A stretch of 64,000 bases of DNA, taken from assembly GCA_030549495.1 (NCBI GenBank), contig JAUIRK010000536.1, forward strand, positions 1,099,857-1,163,856, given 5' to 3'. Both the position numbers and the translations under genes were made by a program. Numbering within the stretch: the stretch's first letter is position 1; the number at the start of each line of letters is the position of its first letter. The DNA is from Nectonema munidae (Eukaryota; Nematomorpha; Nectonematoida; Nectonematidae). This document shows, piece after piece, positions 56,170-64,000 of the stretch. A model generated the notes under the pieces. That model was not told the DNA's origin, made no database searches, and saw nothing but the letters and a program-made list of their open reading frames with translations.

Positions 56170-57400
56170 AATGCAACACCATCTGTTTCAATTATGAAAA
56201 TTGCTGACATATCTGGGAAGGAACAAGTTTCACTTGGTATACGGTTTGTTGACACAACTAAATCTGATAATATTATTCGAGAGGATTTTCTTTGGTTCGC
56301 AACACTACGTGAAATGGATGCTGACTCAATTGCCAATGCAATCATTGATCAGTCTACAAAATTTGGGTTAAATCTAGAAAAACTACTTGGTTAAGGGAAA
56401 TGATGGTTGTTCTGCAATGGCAGGAAAAGAGGGTGAAGTCCAAGCTAAAATAAAAAGTATGTATCCAAAAGTTGTATTTGTTCATTGCGCTGCACATAGA
56501 CTAAACCTAGTTGTAAATGACCTTAATGCAATACCTGAAATAAGACACGCTATTGCCACAATCAAAGCTATAATTATGTTTTTTCAGGAGAGTCCAAAGA
56601 GAAGATCCTTTATTCAAAGTGTGCCATTTCTAAGTGAAACACGCTGGACTGCAAAATACCAAAAGTATTAGAATTTTTTCAAATAACTTTGACAAGATTT
56701 TTGATCAGTTATATTCTCTTGCTAATACATCTTCTGGTAAAACATGTCAAGAAGCACATCATTTGGAAGTAACTTCAAGTACAGTTACTTTTCTCTTCTG
56801 TTTGAATATAATTGTTCCATACTTAGACTCGATCATATCATCACTGGAAAGCCAGTTCACTGCTGAAAATAAGAAAACTTTTAGACTCTTTTCACTTCAT
56901 CCACAACAAATGGCGAAACTGGAAAAAGAGAATAAAAGAAGCATATTGCAAATATCAATAAACTATATGAAATTGAGAACTTAGAAGCTGGAGCATTCAC
57001 TTGGTTTGAAATATGGTCAGCAAGGAAGAAACAAGATGATGGGTGCGAAGATGGACTTCAAAGAATGCTCAAACACACGGATCTATTCCCTCCTGTTCGA
57101 CAGGCCATTCTTATTGGTCTAACATTAAATGAAACAACCTGCATAGTGGAGAGATCCTTTAGCACTATTAGAAGGGTAAAAACTTGGTTAACGTCAACAA
57201 TGGCAGATGGACGTTTATCTGGTGTATGCACCAAGGAATGGTTTCTGAGAACAAAAATAAAATCATTCAAAAAGTGATCAATAGATTTGGACAAAGCATA
57301 AGACGTTTGCAGTTTTTATTTCAAAGTAGCTCTTCAGAAGTGCAGGAAAGAGAAAATTCAGTTAGTGTTGCAGCGGAAGTCTATGGCTACAGATAATATT
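56170..57400 (+). pseudogene. hAT transposase relic 3 (P52rIPK/ZMYM-like)
   Basis: Overlapping frames give VSLGIRFVDTTKSDNIIRED, GNDGCSAMAGKEGEVQAKIK, VVFVHCAAHRLNLVVNDLN (C-x2-H-RLNL), SVPFLSETRWTAKYQKY (RW), LEVTSSTVTFLFCLNIIVPY and ETTCIVERSFSTIRRVKTWL (dimerisation domain), then LSGVCTKEWFLR. This order matches the hAT group that includes the 52-kDa repressor of PKR inhibitor. At least three frame changes break it. The N-terminal zinc finger is missing. Confidence 0.82.
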
Positions 57401-58269
57401 GATGTAAGTTGATGAAGTACTTTCTATTGAAAGAGATGTAACAACGTGTGATATGGCAAGACTTGATTGGAACAAAGATGCAGAGTTATTACTATAAGAA
57501 TTGAAAGATTATGAAAAAAGTTGTAGTAAAAGTGATGACGATTCTTTTTCAGAAATCGAAGAAAGCAATTTGCTTGCTAAAGTAGCCATTGAAAATGTTG
57601 ACCAAGCCTTGAAAACGGTTTCAGATTTAAAGAACTATTTTTTAAATATAGTTTTAAGAGTCTTTTGAATCCAATATCTGAAATTCAAGATTTTTTATAT
57701 CATTACTATACGAAAACTTGTAACTACAAGAAAAACATTTTCTATCTATTTCACATACTTTCATTACATCGAGTTGAATGGGTTGAAGATTTTTAGATTA
57801 TTTTAAATCTAGTTCGAATGAAATTTTTTTTGAATTTTATCAATGAACTTTGTCTAAAAATTTCATTTTTTGAGTTTAATGATTTTTGAGTCAGAACCTT
57901 TACACAACGGTCACATGGTTTCCAACATTAAAAAGTTCCAAGACCGGTCGCTATAGACAGGTTTCACGAACAATTGGGGAGTGTGTGCGAAAAGAAGTTT
58001 TTTCCTTGGAAGAAGCGTCAATTCTCTCAAAAAATTGAAGGAAAAATGTTGCGTCTTGATTTTTACAACTTGATAAGAAGAAGAAGTTTATTAGAACACA
58101 TTATAATGAATATACAAGAGGAACAAAGGAATACGTGAAAATGATACATATATATCAGAATTATAAAGATTAAAAGTGTATGGAATGTAATCATGGTGTT
58201 CAAAGGCTTTGGAAACAGCTATCTAAACACAACAAATGATTAAACGTATAATTAAGATTTATATAAATT
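57401..58269. other. AT-rich spacer, no gene recognised
   Basis: Sequence after hAT relic 3. Short frames around 57415-57670 may still belong to the element's 3' part (GAAGAAAGCAATTTGCTTGC region), but no family motif is visible. Confidence 0.4.
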
Positions 58270-58402
58270 TATGCGTGAGTTAGATAGTAGGTTTCGCTAA
58301 CTCAAGGTCTTGGGTTCGATCCTGGATCAAGCCTACTTTCTCCGATACAAGCAGCGCAATTGTGTCTTCTTGATGAAAACACCCATGGTACCTTTGCCTT
58401 TA
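58270..58402 (+). mobile_element. tRNA-derived SINE (copy 2)
   Basis: Shares CTCAAGGTCTTGGGTTCGAT (B box), GCAGCGCAATTGTGTCTTCT and ATGGTACCTTTGCCTTTA with the SINE at 23229-23380. Its tRNA head is more decayed: the acceptor pairing is lost and there are several substitutions. The two copies define one SINE family. Confidence 0.72.
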
Positions 58403-58582
58403 TATAAATTTAAACTATTTATAATACGTTGATATTATTACTAATGAAATTGAATCATATTATTTGGTTGATATAAAAATATTGGTGTATGATAGAGATG
58501 TAGCATTTATTATCAAGGTTGCATTCATAAATTTTTAATAATTTCATAATTCATAATTTCTCACGTTTTTTATTATAATATA

Positions 58583-61426
58583 ACTAGACGGTCCTGTGTT
58601 TGTCTCTCGCTTCGCTCGAGACGTAGGATTCTAAATCTCAAAAAGCTAGGACGCCACATTCTAGCACGTGTGACAGATCATTGCTACTGTGATTCTAGGA
58701 CGTGTGACAGATCATTGCTACTGTGATTCTAGGACGTGTGACAGATCATTGGTACTGTGATTCTAGGACGTGTGACAGATCATTGCTACTGTGATTCTAG
58801 GACGTGTGACAGATCATTGGTACTGTGATTCTAGGACGTGTGACAGATCATTGGTACCGCGTGATCCTAGGTCCTGTGAAAGATCATTGGTACCGCGTGA
58901 TCTTAGGTCCTGTGAAAGATCATTGGTACTGTGATTCATAGGTCCAGTTAAAGATCATTGGTACCGCGTGATTCATAGGTCCAGTTAAAGATCATTGGTA
59001 CCGCGTGATTCTAGGTCCAGTTAAAGATCATTGGTACCGCGTGATGCTAGGTCCTGTGAAAGAATATTGGTACACCCGTGATTCTAGGTCCTGTGAAAGA
59101 TCATTGGTACCGCTGTGATTCTAGGTTCCCTTAAATATCATTGGTACCGTGGTTTTTTAGGTATACTCAAAAGATCATTGGTACCGGGATTATAGATACT
59201 ATCAATGAACTCGTAAGGATCATTGGTACACCCGTAAAGATCATTGGGTGGAATTAGATTATCATTAAAAATAAATTAAAGGAAAGAATATTAAAAAAGT
59301 ATATTATAATAATAATAATTTACTATATAAATTCTAGAAAAGCCTTAATTTTTTTAAAATAACGAATTAGCACATTTGAATACCATAAAAATAATTTAAA
59401 TGAGACAATATAGATTAAGTATATGATTATAATTTATATTTTACTATATAAAATCTGAAAAACATTAATGAAAGGTAGAAAGATCTATTTATTTAAATTA
59501 AAAATAGATTAATCTATAGAATTAGCAAATTAGATTATCATTAAAAATAAATTAAAGCAGACATTATAAATAAATAAATAATATGTAATCTATATAAAAT
59601 CTAAAAAACCTTAATCAAAATAAGAAAGATCTATTTATTTAAATAAACATATATTCGTACTTAATCTATTGAAAACTCTTAATACTTAAAAAATAAAATT
59701 TTAAATAGAGTTTATAAAAAATAAAATTTATAAACTAAATAATTTAAATTAAAGAAATCTATTATTGAGAAATAAAATTTATAAAGTAAATAATTCAGAT
59801 TTAATAGAAATCTATAAACTTTAGTTATTTAAAAATTATCAATAGTAGGTATCAATTTATAGAAATCTAAATAACAAAATTTATAGATTAAAAAAACAAC
59901 TTTAATAAAGAATCTTGTTTTATTAAAAATATAGATTTGAAATAGTAACATACAAATTTATTATCTTTTTTGAGAAGAATGAATAAACCCATCAACCATT
60001 AATTGAATTGGATATATTGAGAATGAAAATTTTTTTTAATGCAAATGAATTTTTTTGATTGGTTAAATTAAGTACATTATATACGTATATACAAAATATG
60101 CAAATATATATGAAATTTTTTTGAATTAAAACATTTATGATAAATTAAAGTTAATATTGTTATTTAGAATGATAAGAGGTTTCTAAAAATATATAAAACT
60201 TGCTTTTTTGTTGAATATATGTGAAGTCATAATTTTGAGGTCGTTTGAAAGGGCCTGAAAAATCGAAAATTAAAAAAATGGAAAATTCAAAAATTTTAAA
60301 ACGTATTCTGATAGAGTTTGATACGCTGATTCCGAATATGTAATTTATTTGAAATAAATCGATTGATTTTTTAATTTTTTTTGAGGTCAAAGTTGGAATT
60401 TTTGTCATTTTTTCAAGTTCAAAGGCTAAAAAAAGTATTTTAAAAAAAATTAATTTAAAATATTTTTACATTTTCGTAATCAGTATAAAATTTGCTTTAA
60501 AATGAGATATTAAAATTAAAAATTGGATGAGTTTGAAATTTTTCAAAAATTTTGTATGGGTCACCCTTACAATTTTTTAAAAAAATAAAAAAAAATATTT
60601 TCCAATTTTTTCACCGTAGTATGATTAAATAATAGGTTTATTTTATGAATATGCAAAAAAAATTGGAAAAAATAATTTCATTCTTCATTTTACACGCTAA
60701 AATATAGTGAAAAATAGCAAAATTGTGCATATTGTTCAAGGGCTGATAAAAAAAAATTTTGAATTTGTATCAAAACTAAAAATAATTCAAAAATGTAGGT
60801 AAAAGGATGCTCTTTAAGATAGGCATGGTTTAAAATATTTTTAAAAAAATTTCTCGCATAAAGTTTTGTTCGAAAGTTAAAATTTGTCATTTTTGACACA
60901 AAAATTTTAAAAAATTTGTTAAAATCAAAAATAATATATCAAAAATAAATATTTTTCAAAATTTTAAAATTCTAAAATAATATTTAAGCAATTTTGAATA
61001 AGATGATGTAAAAATTAGAAAAAAATAATTTTCTTTTGATGTAAAATTTTTGAATCAAAAATGTCAACTTTTTGAAAATTCAAACCTTTTTTATAAAAAA
61101 TGGAATTTTTTTTTTCGAAATTTTTTTTTACAAAATCATTTATTTATAAAAGTACTTTAACTCACTTAAAATTTTTTTTTTAATTTTTGAAACATCTCGC
61201 GGGAATTGAAAAAGTGAGAAAATTTATAGTTCAGTTGCGGGTCAATGAACTCACTGGCAGGTCATTTCACTTAGACCACGTGATAGCGCTAGCGAAATGA
61301 GGCAGGTTAACATTTTATAGCTTGGAAAAATCTTTTTTAATCTAAAAGTAATTTGACTTTGAATGGAAAAAGTAAAAGAAAATCGGTTCGGTGAAATATA
61401 TATATATATATGATTCGGTTGAAATT
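58583..61426 (+). repeat. macro-tandem unit A (about 2.84 kb)
   Basis: Starts ACTAGACGGTCCTGTGTTTG, then a hairpin-forming GTCTCTCGCTTCGCTCGAGAC, then a minisatellite (about 58650-59250), then about 2 kb of AT-rich DNA. The whole order repeats from 61427, so this is the first of two tandem units. No open frame of note. Confidence 0.85.
58650..59250 (+). repeat. minisatellite A, core AGATCATTGGTACC
   Basis: About eighteen copies of a unit of about 33 bases, of the form GTGATTCTAGGACGTGTGAC plus AGATCATTGGTAC. Units grade from one variant to another (ACGTGTGACAG, then CCTGTGAAAG, then CCAGTTAAAG), which is typical of local duplication. Confidence 0.88.
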
Positions 61427-64000
61427 ACTAGACGGTCCTGTGTTTGTCTCTCGCTTCGCTCGAGACGTAGGATTCTAGGTCTCAAAAATCTAGGTCCACT
61501 TAAAGATCATTGGTAAAATTCTAGGTCCACTTAAATATCATTGGTAAAATTCTAGGTCCACTTAAATATCATTGGTAAAATTCTAGGTCCACTTAAAGAT
61601 CATTGGTAAAATTCTAGGTCCACTTAAATATCATCGGTAAAATTCTAGGTCCAGTTAAAGATCATTGGTAAAACTCTAGGTCCAGTTAAAGATCATTGGT
61701 ACCGCATGATTCTAGGTCTTGTTAAAGATCATTAGTACTGTGATTCTAGGTCCTGTTAAAAATCATGGGTACTCCCGTGATTCTAGATCCTGTTAAAGAT
61801 CATTGGTACCAACGTGATTCTAGGTTCCCTTAAATATCATTGGTACTGGGATTCTAGGTACACTCAAAAGATCATTAGTACCTGGATTATAGATACCATC
61901 AATGAACCCGTAAAGATCATTGGTACCCCCGTAAAAATCATTGGTACCCGTAAAAATCATTGGTACCCCCGTAAAAATCATTGGTACCGGCCGAAAAGAT
62001 CATTGGTACCCGCCGAAAAGATCATTGGTACCCGTAAAGATCATTGGTACCCGTAAAGATCATAAGTACCCGTAAAGATCATAAATACCCGTAAAGATCA
62101 TTGGTACCCACATAAAAGATCATTGGTACCCACATAAAAGATCATTGGTACCCCCGTAAAAATCATTATTACCCCGTAAAAATCATTATTACCCCCGTAA
62201 AAATCATTGGTACCCCCGTAAAAATCATTTGTACCCCGTAAAGATCATTTGTACGCCCGTACATTGTTATTCACCTTGAAAGATCATTAGTAGAAGTAAA
62301 GATCATTGGTACCCACAAAGATAAAAAATATATGAAAACTTAATACATAAAATATTAAAGACCATTACTTATTTAAAAATAAAGAAATAAATTAGATTAT
62401 TATTAAAAATAAATTAAAGGAAATATTAAAAAATTACTATATAAAATCTAGAACAGCTTTAATTATATTTTAAAATAACGGATTAGCAAATTAGATTATC
62501 ATTAAAAATAAATTAAAGCAGACAATATAAATAAATTATATGTATTCTATATAAAATCTTAACCAAAAGTAGATAGACCTATTTATTTAAATAAAAATAG
62601 ATTTAAATCTATTATACTTAAAAATTAAATTTTTAAATAATAGAGTTTAGAAAAATTAAATTTATAAACTAAATAATTTAGATTATAGAAATCTATTATT
62701 GAAAAATAATTTAGATTTTAAAGAAATCTATTAATAAAACTTTAGTTATTTAAAAATTATCAATAGTAGGTATCAATTTATAGAAATCTAAATAACAAAA
62801 TTTATAGATTAAAAAAACAACTTTAATAAAGAATCTTGTTTTATTAAAAATATAGATTTGAAATAGTAACATACAAATTTATTATTATCTTTCCTGAGAA
62901 GAAAAAATAAACCCATCAGCCATTAATTGAATTGGATATATTGAGAATGAAATTTTTTTTTAATGCAAATGAATTTTTTTGATTGGTTAAAATAAGTACA
63001 TTATACACGTATACACAAAATATACAAATATATATGAATTTTTTTGAATAAAGACATTTATGGTAAAATAAAGTTAATATTGTTGTTTAGAATGATAAGA
63101 GGATTCTAAAAATATATAAAACTTGCTTTTTTGGTGAATATATGTGAAGTCATAATTTTGAGGCAGTTTGAAAGGGTCTGAAAAATCGAAAATTAAAAAA
63201 ATGGAAAATTCAAAATTTTTAAAACGTATTCTAATAGATTTTGATACGCTGATTCCGAATATGTATTTTGTTTGAAATTAAACGATTGATTTTTTAATTT
63301 TTTTTTGAGGTCAAAGTTGGATTTTTTGTCATTTTTTCAAGTTCAAAGGCTAAAAAAAGTATTTAAAAATTTTTTAATTTAAAATATTTTTACATTTTCG
63401 TGATCAGTATAAAATTTCCTTTAAAATGTGGTATTAAAATAGAAAATTGGATAAGTTTGAAATTTTTCGAAAATTTTGTAGGGGTCACCCCTTACAATTT
63501 TTAAAAAAAATAAAAAAATATATTTTCAAATTTTTTCACCTTAGTATGTTTAAATATCAGTTAAATTTTATGAATATGCAAAAAAAATGGAAAAAAATAT
63601 ATAAATATTCATTTTACACACTAAAATATCGTGAAAAATAGGAAAATTGTGGTCATTGTTCAAAGGCTTATAAAAATTTATTTTTATATTTTTTTCAAAA
63701 AAAGTTATAACTTATAAAATATAAGTAAAAGGATGTTCTTTAAGATGGGCTCATTTTAAAAATGAAAAATATTTTGAAAAAATGTTAAAAATTTGTTTCA
63801 AGTTAATTTTTACTTAAATTCGGGCATGACTTGTGTATATAAAATAAAAAAAGAAGTCTTAAAAAAATTTTTTTTAAAAAAGTGAAATTAAAATCTTTAA
63901 ATATAAACCATATAGAATGATTTAATGAAAAAATAATTTAAAAAAGTTTTTATTTTTGTAGAAATTGGATATAATAATCAGTTTTAAGTTAAACATTTTT
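61427..64000 (+). repeat. macro-tandem unit B (runs off the window)
   Basis: Repeats unit A from ACTAGACGGTCCTGTGTTTG on. Later anchors such as GAATGATAAGAGG occur at about 60168 and 63090, so the offset grows from 2844 to about 2922 because the minisatellite is longer here. The AT-rich part matches unit A with several percent divergence. Confidence 0.85.
61480..62320 (+). repeat. minisatellite B, core AGATCATTGGTACC
   Basis: Starts with units of about 33 bases (TTCTAGGTCCACTTAAAGAT plus CATTGGTAAAA), passes through the unit type of array A, and from about 61900 shrinks to units of about 19-20 bases of the form ACCCCCGTAAAGATCATTGG. About forty cores in all. Confidence 0.88.

Noticed and set aside
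61814-62056. Open frame encoding a repetitive KIIGTRKNHWYP-like peptide
   Set aside because: It is a reading of the AGATCATTGGTACC minisatellite; the frame is an accident of unit length.
58650-62320. CRISPR-like array
   Set aside because: The repeats are contiguous minisatellites with drifting unit length and no unique spacers, in an animal nuclear genome with introns.

Overview
This is AT-rich nuclear DNA from an animal, most likely an invertebrate. The grounds are GT-AG introns with metazoan-style genes, AATAAA poly(A) signals and a dense mix of transposons (LINE, SINE, Ty3/Gypsy, hAT, piggyBac, Harbinger-type MITEs). The gag type of the intact LINE resembles arthropod elements, so an arthropod such as a crustacean is a reasonable guess, but the sequence does not settle it.

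Three host genes can be read. PSMD8/RPN12 (26S proteasome lid subunit) is an uninterrupted reading frame on the minus strand at 3794-4588. NPC1 (Niemann-Pick C1 cholesterol transporter) lies on the plus strand at 22437-39135. I reassembled it from ten exons with compatible splice phases, giving 1274 codons; human NPC1 has 1278. MIOS (GATOR2 subunit) is a single 833-codon exon on the minus strand at 39287-41788. NPC1 and MIOS converge tail to tail with almost touching poly(A) signals. NPC1 exports cholesterol from lysosomes and GATOR2 carries amino-acid signals to mTORC1 on lysosomes, so the pair is biologically related, though the adjacency may be chance.

Layout: 1-3.8 kb AT-rich with no recognised gene; 3.8-4.6 kb PSMD8; 5.4-10.6 kb a nearly intact I/Loa-type LINE with a 15-bp target-site duplication; 11.9-15.0 kb a decayed piggyBac element with TTAA ends; 16.3-21.6 kb a related piggyBac copy into which a young, broken Ty3/Gypsy element (16.7-20.1 kb) and a hAT MITE are nested; 22.4-39.1 kb NPC1, whose introns hold a hairpin element, two tRNA-like SINEs, a GC-rich transposase relic and a piggyBac-like MITE; 39.3-41.8 kb MIOS; 43.3-44.1 kb a hAT element with perfect 8-bp TSD; 45.3-46.8 kb a near-perfect inverted repeat (723-base arms, 62-base loop); 47.8-49.1 kb a 264-bp satellite with signs of higher-order structure; 50.3-52.0 kb a second LINE fragment; 53.3-57.4 kb three decayed hAT transposases; 58.6-64.0 kb two tandem copies of a unit of about 2.84 kb, each headed by a short hairpin and an array built on AGATCATTGGTACC.

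Most of the window right of 42 kb is repeat. The most unusual structures are the 1.5-kb inverted repeat, the 264-bp satellite, the macro-tandem unit at the right end, and the repeated association of G/C-rich hairpins with transposon termini.
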